From positions 2,914,001-2,978,000 of the forward strand of contig NZ_JAPEQG010000001.1 in the NCBI RefSeq assembly GCF_026339735.1: a stretch of DNA of 64,000 nt, read 5' to 3'. Below are positions 44,611-54,473 of the stretch, one piece after another. Position 1 is the first letter of the stretch. Each line of letters begins with the position of its first letter. The position numbers were made by a program, and so were the translations under genes. Under the pieces are notes generated by a model. It saw only the letters and a program-made list of their open reading frames with translations, made no database searches and had not been told where the DNA came from. Source of the stretch: Streptomyces sp. NBC_01669 (GTDB taxonomy: Bacteria; Actinomycetota; Actinomycetes; Streptomycetales; Streptomycetaceae).

Positions 44611-44614
<4 letters not shown>
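43634..44614 (-). CDS. ABC importer permease, DppB/OppB type
   Basis: A 326-residue permease from a GTG start: [40 protein letters not shown], then six predicted helices and the EAA loop [20 protein letters not shown]. The GTG at 44614 has AAGGAGG 7 nt upstream and overlaps the preceding ATPase stop by 4 nt. DppB-type permeases form heterodimers with DppC-type permeases to move the bound solute. Confidence 0.94.
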
Positions 44615-45666
<1,052 letters not shown>

Positions 45667-45686
45667 GGCCGGTCCGTTTCCCCGTA

Positions 45687-47363
45687 CTACTTGGAGGGCT
45701 TGAGCTTCAGCACGATCTGCAGCGCGGAGGGCTGGGTGTGCTGCGGCGGGGCGTACGGGTCGGCCTCGGTGGGCCAGCCCACCCAGTTCTTCGTGGAGTA
45801 CTCGGCTCCGATGGGCGCGGCGGCCGTCGGGATCATCGGCGCCTGTTCGACCATGATCTTCTGGAGCTTGTTCATGGCCTCGGTACGGGTGGCCTCATCG
45901 GTCGCGTTGGCGAAGTCCTTGAGCGCCTGGGTCGCCTCGGGGCTCTTGAAGCGGCCGAAGTTGCCCGTCTGAGAGGCCTTGCCGATGGGCTGGAGGATCG
46001 CGCCGTCCATGATGTTCTGGTACATGTCGTACGGGGTGGCACCGCTGTTGGTCCAGTGCAGGGTGGCGTCGAAGTTGCCGTTGGCGACGTCCGCGCCCCA
46101 GGCCTCGGCGGTCTGCGTCTTGACCTTCGCCTCGATACCGAGCTGCTTGATGTTGTCCTTGATGATCGAGAGCCCGGTGATGTAGTCGTTCCAGCCGGCC
46201 GGGTCGGTGAAGGTGAGCTTGACCGGCTTGCCGCTCGGGTCCTTCAGCACCCCGCCGGAAAGCTTGAACCCGGCGTCGTCGAGGACCTTCTTGGCACCGG
46301 CCACATCGGGTGCGGTCGTGGCGCTCTTGTACTCGGGCGCCAGGAACGAGTCACCGGCGGGCAGCGGGATGCCGGTGGGGTTGGTGATCTCCGGGTAGAG
46401 CGTCGCCTCGGCCTGGGTGTAGATCGCCTTGCGGTCGACGACCATCGCCATGGCCTTGCGCAGCGCCGGGTTGTCGAACGGCTTGCGGGCGGTGTTGAAC
46501 CACAGTCCGTGGATGCCGAGGCCCGACGGGAACCACAGCTTGTGGTTCTTGGGGTCCTTGGCGACGTACAGCTGCTTGTAGTTCGGCATGAAGACGAACG
46601 ACCACTCGACCTTGCCGCTCGCCAGCGCCGTGGTCGCCGCGCTGTTGTCGTTGTACGCGGTGTACCGCAGCTCCTTGACCTTCGTCGCGCCCTTCCAGTA
46701 CGTGGGCGTCGCGGTCAGCGTGGTGGTCTGCGGGGTGAACGTCTTGAGCTTGTACGGGCCGGAGCCGATCGGGTTCCGGTTGGGCCAGGTCTCCGGGTCC
46801 TTGACGCCTTCCCAGATGTGCTTGGGAACGATGAAGGTCTGGATGATCTTGTTCTGGTTGACGTACTGGGAGTTCTTGAAGGTCAGGACGACCTTCTTGC
46901 CCTCGACAGCCACCCCGTCGAAGGGGATGCCGTTCCAGTTGAGCGCCGAGTGCGTCTTCAGCAGGTTGAACGTGTACGCGACGTCATCGGCGGTCAGCGG
47001 CTTGCCGTCGGCCCACTTCGCCTTGGGGTCGATACTGAAGGTGACCTTGGTGAAATTGGACTCCCACTTCCAGTCGGTCGCCAGCCACGGCTCCGCCTTG
47101 TCCGCGGGCTTGATCTGGTTCGTCATCGCCAGCGGCTCGTAGATCATGTAGCGGTAGCCGAGCGTGGCACCCGCCGAGGTGTTCAGGAACGGGTTGCTGT
47201 TGTTGGTCTGCGGCCCATCCGGCTTACCCAGGGTCAGCACGCCGGAGGCGGCGCCACCCCCTTTGTTGGCACCCGAGTTGGCGGACGAGCAACCGGCGGC
47301 GAGAGCGACCGCGACGGTGGCGAGTGAGAGCGCTCTCAGCGTGTGACGACGGCGTACGGACAT
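45687..47363 (-). CDS. Solute-binding lipoprotein, SBP_bac_5 family
   Basis: A 558-residue lipoprotein with signal sequence [20 protein letters not shown] and lipobox LAAGC. The mature protein is a family-5 extracellular solute-binding protein ([61 protein letters not shown]). Family-5 proteins bind oligopeptides, but in several bacteria and archaea members bind cello- or laminari-oligosaccharides; the adjacent GH1 and GH3 genes make sugar the likelier ligand here. Codons 9-13 contain the palindrome TGAGAGCGCTCTCA. GGAG lies 6 nt before the ATG. Confidence 0.93.
   Translation of the reverse strand: MSVRRRHTLRALSLATVAVALAAGCSSANSGANKGGGAASGVLTLGKPDGPQTNNSNPFLNTSAGATLGYRYMIYEPLAMTNQIKPADKAEPWLATDWKWESNFTKVTFSIDPKAKWADGKPLTADDVAYTFNLLKTHSALNWNGIPFDGVAVEGKKVVLTFKNSQYVNQNKIIQTFIVPKHIWEGVKDPETWPNRNPIGSGPYKLKTFTPQTTTLTATPTYWKGATKVKELRYTAYNDNSAATTALASGKVEWSFVFMPNYKQLYVAKDPKNHKLWFPSGLGIHGLWFNTARKPFDNPALRKAMAMVVDRKAIYTQAEATLYPEITNPTGIPLPAGDSFLAPEYKSATTAPDVAGAKKVLDDAGFKLSGGVLKDPSGKPVKLTFTDPAGWNDYITGLSIIKDNIKQLGIEAKVKTQTAEAWGADVANGNFDATLHWTNSGATPYDMYQNIMDGAILQPIGKASQTGNFGRFKSPEATQALKDFANATDEATRTEAMNKLQKIMVEQAPMIPTAAAPIGAEYSTKNWVGWPTEADPYAPPQHTQPSALQIVLKLKPSK
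47325..47338. promoter_or_regulatory. LacI-type palindrome within the start of the binding-protein gene
   Basis: TGAGAGCGCTCTCA is a perfect 14-bp palindrome located 26 bp inside the coding region, identical to the core of the palindrome at 26998-27013 before the GH64 gene. A downstream operator is plausible; chance occurrence in a Leu-Arg-Ala-Leu-Ser coding sequence is the alternative. Confidence 0.5.
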
Positions 47364-47452
47364 GGCGACTCCAGAAGGGACTGCGGGTCTGGGAGATCCG
47401 GGAAACGGCGGGTGGGCAGCGCTCGGCACGCCGCGGGTACGGGCGGTGCGGA

Positions 47453-47501
47453 GTGATGCGGTGCGCGGAGGTGCCGTGGCGCTGGGTGATGCGGTGCGCG
47501 G
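47453..47501. repeat. Two 16-bp direct repeats upstream of the binding-protein gene
   Basis: GTGATGCGGTGCGCGG occurs at 47453-47468 and 47486-47501, exactly 33 bp (about three helical turns) apart, in the lacI to binding-protein gap. They could be regulator sites or a degenerate duplication. Confidence 0.75.
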
Positions 47502-47559
47502 GGAGGCGCGGAGGCGGGAGGGGGGTGCGGGCGGCCGGAAAGGGATCCCGGCCGGACCG

Positions 47560-48534
<975 letters not shown>

Positions 48535-48921
48535 CGGGGACCTCCAGGGCAAGGCATGACAGGGAGCTGAAACCGGTACCGCAACCGGTTCCGGAACCGG
48601 TACCGGCGTTGCGGCGTGAGTTAACCGCGCTGGAACAGTGCCGTCAATACTTCACACCGAGATTGGTCCGGACCCATCTCCCAAGCAGGCGCGACGTGTT
48701 GTGTCTTCAAGTTTTGAACACGCGCCCCCTTGACGTGTGCCCGTGGCAGCAGTTACCCCTGATTCTTGCGAGGAGACGCAGCCGTTCACACCCGGAAGGA
48801 ATCGCATCACGTGGTGGTGCGCAGCGTCACGGCGGCTTCCCGCCGGGTGCGGAGCTCCCGTGGCGCCCCGGCAGAGCAGGGAAAACGAACGGGTGTGCGT
48901 CGGCGTCGCGGGTGGGAGTGA
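48535..48921. other. Intergenic region upstream of lacI
   Basis: A 387-bp region between lacI and the TnpB remnant. Apart from the lacI operator palindrome it holds only fragmentary reading frames without a recognisable product; it is probably decayed insertion-sequence flank. Confidence 0.5.
48584..48601. promoter_or_regulatory. Perfect 18-bp palindrome upstream of lacI, candidate autoregulatory operator
   Basis: ACCGGTTCCGGAACCGGT is a perfect palindrome with the central CG typical of LacI operators, 50-67 bp before the start of the LacI gene. Extra ACCGGTA half-site copies flank it on the left (48572-48578) and right. Confidence 0.7.
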
Positions 48922-49645
48922 AGGTGTGCGAAGTCCGCCTACATCGGGGCAGCGGATCAGCTCAAGACGCTGGCTCAGTACCGCAGGGGCGAGTCCGATC
49001 TCGTACAGCGGGGCGGGAAGTGGTTCCTGATCGCCACCTGCGACCTCCCTGAGCCCGAAGAGTTCGAACCGGTCGACTGGATCGGTGTGGACCGGGGCAT
49101 TGTCAACCTCGCCACCACGTCAGACGGCACCAACTACCAGGGCCGCCGTCTGACCCGCTACCGCCGGTGGCAGGCCCGCAAACGCACCGAACTCCAGGTC
49201 AAGCAGACCCGGTCGGCCATCCGCCGCCTCGCCCGGCGGAGCAAGAAGGAACACCGTCATGCCACCCATCTGAACCACAGGATCAGCAAGGAGATCGTGT
49301 CCGTCGCGCAACGCACCGGTCGCGGGATCCCGCGACCGGGTACGGCTTCGCCGCGACCAGCGGGGCACGCTCTCCTCGTGGCCGTTCCACCAGCTCGGGC
49401 AGCACCTTGCCTACAAAGCTCGACGGGCCGGGGTGCCGTTCCTTGAGGTGGATGCGACGTACACATCGCAGCGCTGCCCGCGCTGCGGGCACACCGAGCG
49501 GGCCAACCGGCCCACCCGGGACCGTTTCAGTTGTCGTCGGTGCGGCCTCGCTGGACCCGCCGATGTCGTCGCCGGGGTCAACGTGCGCAACCGCGCACGC
49601 TCGGCGTGGGTGTTTGTCACCGCACCCGTCCCCGTACCAGCCTGA
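48922..49645 (+). pseudogene. TnpB-type (IS200/IS605/IS607 accessory) pseudogene
   Basis: Two frames encode parts of one TnpB. The first (open from about 48922) reads LKTLAQYRRGESDLVQRGGK, WFLIATCDLPEP and VDWIGVDRGIVNLATTSDG, with the RuvC-I aspartate in GVDRG, and continues to HRISKEIVSVAQRTGRGI. At about 49326-49334 the reading switches frame to DRVRLRRDQRGTLSSWPFHQ and then VPFLEVDATYTSQRCPRCGH, ERANRPTRDRFSCRRCG and ADVVAGVNVRNRA, ending at 49645. The join has lost about 9 codons that should contain the RuvC-II glutamate (normally ..AxExLxxI..). N-terminal residues are also missing. It cannot encode an active nuclease. No TnpA or intact element end was found. Confidence 0.85.
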
Positions 49646-49805
49646 CCAGGCCGGTACAACGCCTCGACGGGTGACGTCGTCAACACAGCGGCGGACACGT
49701 GTCTGGACATCACCGACCAGTCGACGGCGAACGGGGCGCGCGCCCAGATCTGGACGTGCACCGGAGCGGCCGATCAGAAGTGGCATCTCCAGTATGTGAA
49801 CGAAC
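49646..49805 (+). pseudogene. Ricin B-type lectin domain remnant
   Basis: The frame after the TnpB stop encodes YNASTGDVVNTAADTCLDIT, DQSTANGARAQIWTCTG and AADQKWHLQYV, a clear gamma-type ricin-B/CBM13 repeat (QxW motif in QKWHLQ, conserved cysteines). No start codon or enzyme domain precedes it and it reads into a terminator. It is probably the C-terminal leftover of a secreted glycoside hydrolase destroyed by the insertion sequence or by deletion. Confidence 0.75.
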
Positions 49806-49806
49806 C

Positions 49807-49854
49807 GGTCCGGGGCGGGCCCACGGCGACCATGCCGTGGGCCCGCCCCGGACC
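49807..49854. terminator. Terminator of cimA
   Basis: Perfect 20-bp arms (starting GGTCCGGGGCGGGCCCACGG) around an 8-nt loop, 38 bp beyond the cimA stop on the minus strand. It also ends rightward transcription of the decayed region. Confidence 0.92.
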
Positions 49855-49891
49855 GCCGTGCAGCCCTGTGGGACCGCCCCGGACCCGGGAA

Positions 49892-51499
49892 CTACTCCGT
49901 GGGCTCGACCCCGGCCCGCAGCAGACCGTAGGTGTACGCGTCCTCCAGCGCCTGCCAGGACGCGGCGATGACGTTCTCCGCGACGCCGACGGTCGCCCAG
50001 TCACCGGTGCCGTCGCCCGTGGTGATCAGCACGCGGGTGGTGGACTCGGTGCCGGTGCGGCCCTCCAGGATGCGGACCTTGTAGTCGACCAGCTCCAGCT
50101 TGGCGAGCTGCGGGTAGATCCGCTCCAGGCCGACGCGCAGCGCCCGGTCGAGGGCGTTGACCGGGCCGTTGCCCTCGGCGGTGGCGACGATCCGCTCGCC
50201 CTTCGCCCAGAGCTTCACGGTCGCCTCGTTGGCGTGCGTGCCGTCGGGTCGGTCCTCGACGATCGCTCGCCAGGACTCCGTACGGAAGTAGCGGCGTACC
50301 CGGCCCTCGGCCTCGGCGCGCAGCAGCAGCTCGAAGGAGGCGTCCGCGGCTTCGTACGTGTAGCCCTTGAGCTCGCGCTCCTTGACCCGCTCCACGACCC
50401 GGCCGACGAGCTCGCGGTTGCCCCCGAGGTCGATGCCGAGCTCCTTGCCCTTGAGCTCGATGGAGGCGCGGCCCGCCATGTCGGAGACGAGCATCCGCAT
50501 GGTGTTGCCGACGAGCGCCGGATCGATGTGCTGGTAGAGGTCGGGGTCGACCTTGATGGCGGAGGCGTGCAGTCCGGCCTTGTGGGCGAAGGCGGAAACA
50601 CCCACATAGGGCTGGTGGGTGGAGGGTGTGAGGTTGACGACTTCGGCGATGGCGTGCGAGATACGGGTCATCTCGGCGAGTGCGCCCTCGGGGAGGACGC
50701 TCTTGCCGTACTTGAGTTCCAGGGCGGCGACGACGGGGAAGAGGTTGGCGTTGCCGACCCGCTCGCCGTACCCGTTGGCGGTGCACTGGACGTGCGTGGC
50801 GCCGGCGTCGACGGCGGCCAGGGTGTTGGCGACGGCGCAGCCGGTGTCGTCCTGGGCGTGGATGCCGAGCCGGGCGCCGGTGTCCGCGAGGACGGTGGAG
50901 ACGACGGCCTGGACCTGGGCGGGGAGCATCCCGCCGTTGGTGTCGCAGAGGATGACGACGTCGGCGCCGGCCCCGTGGGCGGCCCGGACGACGTCCTTGG
51001 CGTACTCGGGGTTGGCACGGTAGCCGTCGAAGAAGTGCTCGCAGTCGACGAAGACCCGGCGGCCCTGTTCGCGCAGGTAGGAGACGGTGTCGCGGACCAT
51101 CTCCAGGTTCTCTTCGAGGGTGGTGCGCAGGGCGAGTTCCACATGCCGGTCGTGCGACTTGGCGACCAGTGTGATCACCGAGGCTCCGGACTCCAGCAGC
51201 GCCTTGACCTGGGGGTCCTCCGACGCCTTGGCTCCGGCCCTGCGGGTCGCGCCGAAGGCGACCAGCTCGGCGTTCTTGAACTCGATCTCCTGCTGGGCCC
51301 GGGCGAAGAACTCCGTGTCGCGGGGGTTGGCGCCGGGCCAGCCGCCCTCGATGAAGCCCACGCCGAAGTCGTCCAGGTGCCGGGCAATGGTCAGCTTGTC
51401 GGCGACCGTCAGGTTGATGCCTTCACGCTGTGCACCGTCGCGCAGTGTGGTGTCGAAGACATGGAAGCTGTCGTCGGTGGGCTTGGCCTTGGTGGTCAT
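49892..51499 (-). CDS. cimA: Citramalate synthase
   Basis: A 535-residue alpha-isopropylmalate-synthase-family enzyme. The catalytic TIM barrel begins FHVFDTTLRDGAQREGINLT (metal-binding D and the active-site R), with HDRHVELALRTTLEENLEMV, CDTNGGMLPAQVQAVV, GIHAQDDTGCAVANTLAAVD (metal-binding H) and VGVSAFAHKAGLHASAI (second HxH-like metal site). The C-terminal domain (from about residue 370) is the regulatory LeuA dimer domain. CimA condenses pyruvate and acetyl-CoA to citramalate, a threonine-independent route to isoleucine. It is preceded by a candidate leader peptide and attenuator terminator. The distinction from LeuA is from family pattern and is strong but not absolute. Confidence 0.93.
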   Translation of the reverse strand: MTTKAKPTDDSFHVFDTTLRDGAQREGINLTVADKLTIARHLDDFGVGFIEGGWPGANPRDTEFFARAQQEIEFKNAELVAFGATRRAGAKASEDPQVKALLESGASVITLVAKSHDRHVELALRTTLEENLEMVRDTVSYLREQGRRVFVDCEHFFDGYRANPEYAKDVVRAAHGAGADVVILCDTNGGMLPAQVQAVVSTVLADTGARLGIHAQDDTGCAVANTLAAVDAGATHVQCTANGYGERVGNANLFPVVAALELKYGKSVLPEGALAEMTRISHAIAEVVNLTPSTHQPYVGVSAFAHKAGLHASAIKVDPDLYQHIDPALVGNTMRMLVSDMAGRASIELKGKELGIDLGGNRELVGRVVERVKERELKGYTYEAADASFELLLRAEAEGRVRRYFRTESWRAIVEDRPDGTHANEATVKLWAKGERIVATAEGNGPVNALDRALRVGLERIYPQLAKLELVDYKVRILEGRTGTESTTRVLITTGDGTGDWATVGVAENVIAASWQALEDAYTYGLLRAGVEPTE

Positions 51500-51604
51500 G
51501 CTGGTCTGACTCCTGTCGGATGAGTGGATCCGGAACCTTGGGCTCCACTTGCCCCCATCATCCCGCGCGCGCATCGCCCCGGCCGAGGTGAGGGCCGGAA
51601 AACG

Positions 51605-51630
51605 AAAAAACCCCTCGCGGGTGCGAGAGG
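51605..51630 (-). terminator. Attenuator terminator in the cimA leader
   Basis: On the minus strand CCTCTCGC-ACCC-GCGAGGGG forms an 8-bp stem (one G-U) followed by TTTTTT, a classic intrinsic terminator rare in Streptomyces. It lies between the candidate leader peptide and cimA, 106 bp before the start codon. Confidence 0.8.
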
Positions 51631-51684
51631 TCTGCGCGCGGGTCTGGGGCACGGTGCCGCTCCGTACGTGGTGGTACGAAACGG

Positions 51685-51735
51685 TCACTGCGGACCGGCG
51701 CGCCTGTTGCCAATAATCATGACGAACGAGGACAC
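51685..51735 (-). CDS. Candidate branched-chain leader peptide of cimA
   Basis: A 16-codon frame from a GTG at 51735 encodes MSSFVMIIGNRRAGPQ; an ATG at 51720 would give MIIGNRRAGPQ. The Val-Met-Ile-Ile run is the sort of regulatory-codon cluster expected for isoleucine/valine control. The frame is too short for codon statistics, and no strong ribosome-binding site is visible (CTGCCTCC precedes the GTG). GACCGGCGCGC (51693-51703) within it can pair with GCGCGCGGGTC (51634-51644) before the terminator. Confidence 0.55.
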   Translation of the reverse strand: MSSFVMIIGNRRAGPQ

Positions 51736-51778
51736 GGAGGCAGTCTCGCACAGCGCTGCCCCCGTGCCGTCGGCCGTC

Positions 51779-53113
51779 TCAGGATGCGGGCGTGACGCTC
51801 GTCGCTCCGGCCGGCTCCGTCCGCCCGTCCTGGGGAGCCACCGTGCCGACCCGGCCCAGGTCGATGTCGCGGGTCTCGCGCATCGTCAGGTAGACGACCA
51901 GGGAGACCGCGGCGCAGCCCGCCACGTACCAGTAGAACCCGGACTCCATGCCGGCCTTCTTGAACCAGAGCGCCACGTATTCGGCGGTGCCGCCGAAGAG
52001 GGCGTTGGCGAGGGCGTACGGGAGGGCGACGCCCAGCGCGCGGATGCCGGTCGGGAAGAGCTCGGCCTTCACGCAGGCGTTGATCGAGGTGTAGCCCGTG
52101 ACCACGACCAGGGCGAGCAGCGCCAGCCCGAACGCGGGCCAGAAGGTGCCCGCACGCTTCAGCATGGTCATGATCGGCACGGTCAGGAAGGTCGAGCCGA
52201 CCGCGAACGTGATCAGCAGCGGGCGGCGGCCGATCCGGTCGGACAGCATGCCCGCGAGCGGCTGGATGCACATGAAGACGAACAGGGCGCAGAAGCTGAC
52301 GAGCGAGGCCGTGGACTTCTCCATGCCCGCGCTCTTCGAGAGGAACTTGGTGAGGTAGGTCGTGTACGTGTAGTACGCGACGGTCCCGCCCATGGTCAGC
52401 GCCATCACCAGGAACGCCTCGCGCTTGTGCTGCCACAGCGCCCTGAGCGTGCCGCGGTCCTCCTGGTCGGCGGCGCCCGACTCCGCGTACACCTCGGTCT
52501 CCAGCATGGAGCGGCGCAGATAGAAGACGACGGCCGCGCCGAGCGCCCCGACGATGAACGGGATGCGCCAGCCCCAACTGTGCAGGGCCGCATCGGACAT
52601 GGTGCGCTGCAGGACGATCTGGAGACCGAGGCCGACGAGCTGCCCGGCGGTCATGGACACGTACTGGAAGCTGGAGGCGAAGCCGCGTCGGCGGGGTGCG
52701 GACGCCTCGGTGAGGTACGTGGCGCTGGCGGCGTACTCGCCGCCGACGGAGAGGCCCTGGAGAAGCCGGGCCACGAGCAGGACGGCGACGCCGCCGTAGC
52801 CCGCCACGGCGTACGTCGGCGCGACGGCGATGAGGATCGCCGAGGCCGACATGAGGGTGACGGTGAGCGTCAGCGCGGCCTTGCGCCCTCTGCGGTCACC
52901 GATCCGGCCGAGCATCCAGCCGCCGACCGGCCGCATGAAGAAGCCGACGGCGAAGATGCCCATGGTGTTCATGAGATTGGCGGTCTCATTGCCTTCGGGG
53001 AAGAACAAGTCCGCGAAATAGACCGCGAAGGTCGCGTACACGAACCAGTCGAACCATTCGACCATGTTGCCGGCGGAGCCGACCCAGATCTTCTTCCATT
53101 GCTCTCGTCCCAT
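51779..53113 (-). CDS. MFS transporter, metabolite:H+ symporter (MHS) type
   Basis: A 444-residue 12-helix transporter. It begins WKKIWVGSAGNMVEWFDWFV, the MHS signature, followed by the motif GRIGDRRGRKAAL, LLQGLSVGGEYAASATYLTE and the second-half DRIGRRPLLITFAVG. Relatives transport dicarboxylates such as alpha-ketoglutarate, proline/betaine or shikimate; the substrate is not determined. It ends only 44 bp before the cimA leader peptide start, so cimA's promoter may overlap its 3' end. Confidence 0.92.
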   Translation of the reverse strand: MGREQWKKIWVGSAGNMVEWFDWFVYATFAVYFADLFFPEGNETANLMNTMGIFAVGFFMRPVGGWMLGRIGDRRGRKAALTLTVTLMSASAILIAVAPTYAVAGYGGVAVLLVARLLQGLSVGGEYAASATYLTEASAPRRRGFASSFQYVSMTAGQLVGLGLQIVLQRTMSDAALHSWGWRIPFIVGALGAAVVFYLRRSMLETEVYAESGAADQEDRGTLRALWQHKREAFLVMALTMGGTVAYYTYTTYLTKFLSKSAGMEKSTASLVSFCALFVFMCIQPLAGMLSDRIGRRPLLITFAVGSTFLTVPIMTMLKRAGTFWPAFGLALLALVVVTGYTSINACVKAELFPTGIRALGVALPYALANALFGGTAEYVALWFKKAGMESGFYWYVAGCAAVSLVVYLTMRETRDIDLGRVGTVAPQDGRTEPAGATSVTPAS

Positions 53114-53331
53114 GGTCCGTCACCGTGCCGCACCGGCCGGGAACGTAACAACCGTGCAGGGGGCAACGATCGCGCGTACATACGTGCGTTTCGTTCACGG
53201 CCGGGGGAACGGAGGCTTCGGCACGGGCAGTCCGCCGCACCCGATCGGCGTCGGCGTGCGGCCGGCCGGGCTCGCGCCGATGCGGAACCGGCTGTCGCCG
53301 GGGTGGCGATCAGAGGTCACCCGACAGGCTC

Positions 53332-53931
53332 TCAGCCGAGCGCCTCGTCCAGGAACTCCCGTACGTGAGCGAGGATCCCGCCCCGGTCGGTGCCCGGCAG
53401 GCCGATCGCCACATGGATGCTGAACCCGTCGAGCAGGGCGCGCAGCCGGGTCGCGAACCGATCCGCGTCCACGGCCCGGAACTCCCCGCGCGATACACCT
53501 TCCGCCAGCAGCGCCACGAGGTCCCGGTGCCAGGCCCCCTCGATCGCGACCTGCCGGGCGCGCGCGTCGGCGTCGGCGTTCTGCGAGCGGTTCCAGACCT
53601 CCAGCCAGAGCGTCCAGTGCGGGTCGCGGTGGCCGTCGGGGATGTACAGATCGACGTACGCGTCGAGCCGCTCGCGGACGGGTGTCTGCCGGGCCAGCAA
53701 CTCCCGCCGCTCGGCGCCGAGCCGTCCCTCGCTCCACTCCAGGGTCTGCAGGAGCAGCTCGTCCTTGGTGCGGAAGTAGTAGAGGAGATGACCGCTGCTC
53801 ATGGAGACGTCACGGCCGAGCCCGGCCATGGTGAGCCCGTCGAGCCCACGCTCGGCGATGGTGGCCATGGCGGCGGCCAGCACCTCCTCGCGGGGCGGGG
53901 CGGTGTTGCGGCGGCGCGGGGCGGGGGTCAT
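53332..53931 (-). CDS. TetR-family regulator of the urease/agmatine operon
   Basis: A 199-residue TetR protein: HTH in EEVLAAAMATIAERGLDGLT, MAGLGRDVSMSSGHLLYYFR and TKDELLLQTLEWSEGRLG (residues 14-70), followed by a BetI-like ligand domain (RLDAYVDLYIPDGHRDPHW, LRALLDGFSIHVAIGLPGTD). The start overlaps the upstream 180-residue gene by 4 nt, so it is the last gene of the ureAB-ureC-aguA-hypothetical operon. It may sense an amine or ureide. Confidence 0.9.
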   Translation of the reverse strand: MTPAPRRRNTAPPREEVLAAAMATIAERGLDGLTMAGLGRDVSMSSGHLLYYFRTKDELLLQTLEWSEGRLGAERRELLARQTPVRERLDAYVDLYIPDGHRDPHWTLWLEVWNRSQNADADARARQVAIEGAWHRDLVALLAEGVSRGEFRAVDADRFATRLRALLDGFSIHVAIGLPGTDRGGILAHVREFLDEALG

Positions 53932-54470
53932 CGGGCGGCTCCCCGGGTCCATCCGTCCGACGCGAGCAGCGCCCGCAACTCGGCGACGGCGCCCGGCGGA
54001 GGTGTGCGGATCGCGGCCACGTCGCTCCGGACCGTCCGCGGGTCCATGTCGTAGGCCGCGGACAGCACCGTGCCGAGATCGTCGTCGGTAAGCAGCTCCG
54101 CGAGGATCGCCAGCAGCGGGAGATACTGCTCGTCCTCGACCGTCAGACCAGGCAGGAGCAGACGCAACTGCCTGGTCATGCCCAGAAGTTCGGGCACGGT
54201 CTCCATCCAGCCCCGGCTGCTGCGCACCTCTTCGGCCGTCTCTTCCATGAACCAGGTCATGACAGCGTACGGAATGTCCCGGTGCCCGGTCTGCTCGTCG
54301 AAGCAGACCGTGGGCGTGCGGTCCGGGTCCTCGTCCGGGACGATCGCGGTGAGGAAGGTGCGGCCGGGAGGGTCCGTCTCGGCGAGCTCCAGGTACCACG
54401 CGTCGTCCGGCACCGAGTAGAAGCGCTCGATCGCATAACCCTGTCCGGCGTGCTGGTAGGTGCTCGGCAT
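53928..54470 (-). CDS. Conserved hypothetical protein in the aguA operon
   Basis: A 180-residue acidic soluble protein beginning MPSTYQHAGQGYAIERFYSV with PDDAWYLELAETDPPGRTFL, VMTWFMEETAEEVRSSRGWM and a helical C terminus. I do not recognise the domain. Its N-terminal half resembles small alpha/beta proteins without obvious catalytic residues. It lies 3 bp after aguA and overlaps tetR by 4 nt, so it functions with that operon. GAGG lies 8 nt before the ATG. Confidence 0.85.
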   Translation of the reverse strand: MPSTYQHAGQGYAIERFYSVPDDAWYLELAETDPPGRTFLTAIVPDEDPDRTPTVCFDEQTGHRDIPYAVMTWFMEETAEEVRSSRGWMETVPELLGMTRQLRLLLPGLTVEDEQYLPLLAILAELLTDDDLGTVLSAAYDMDPRTVRSDVAAIRTPPPGAVAELRALLASDGWTRGAAR

Positions 54471-54473
54471 GGA

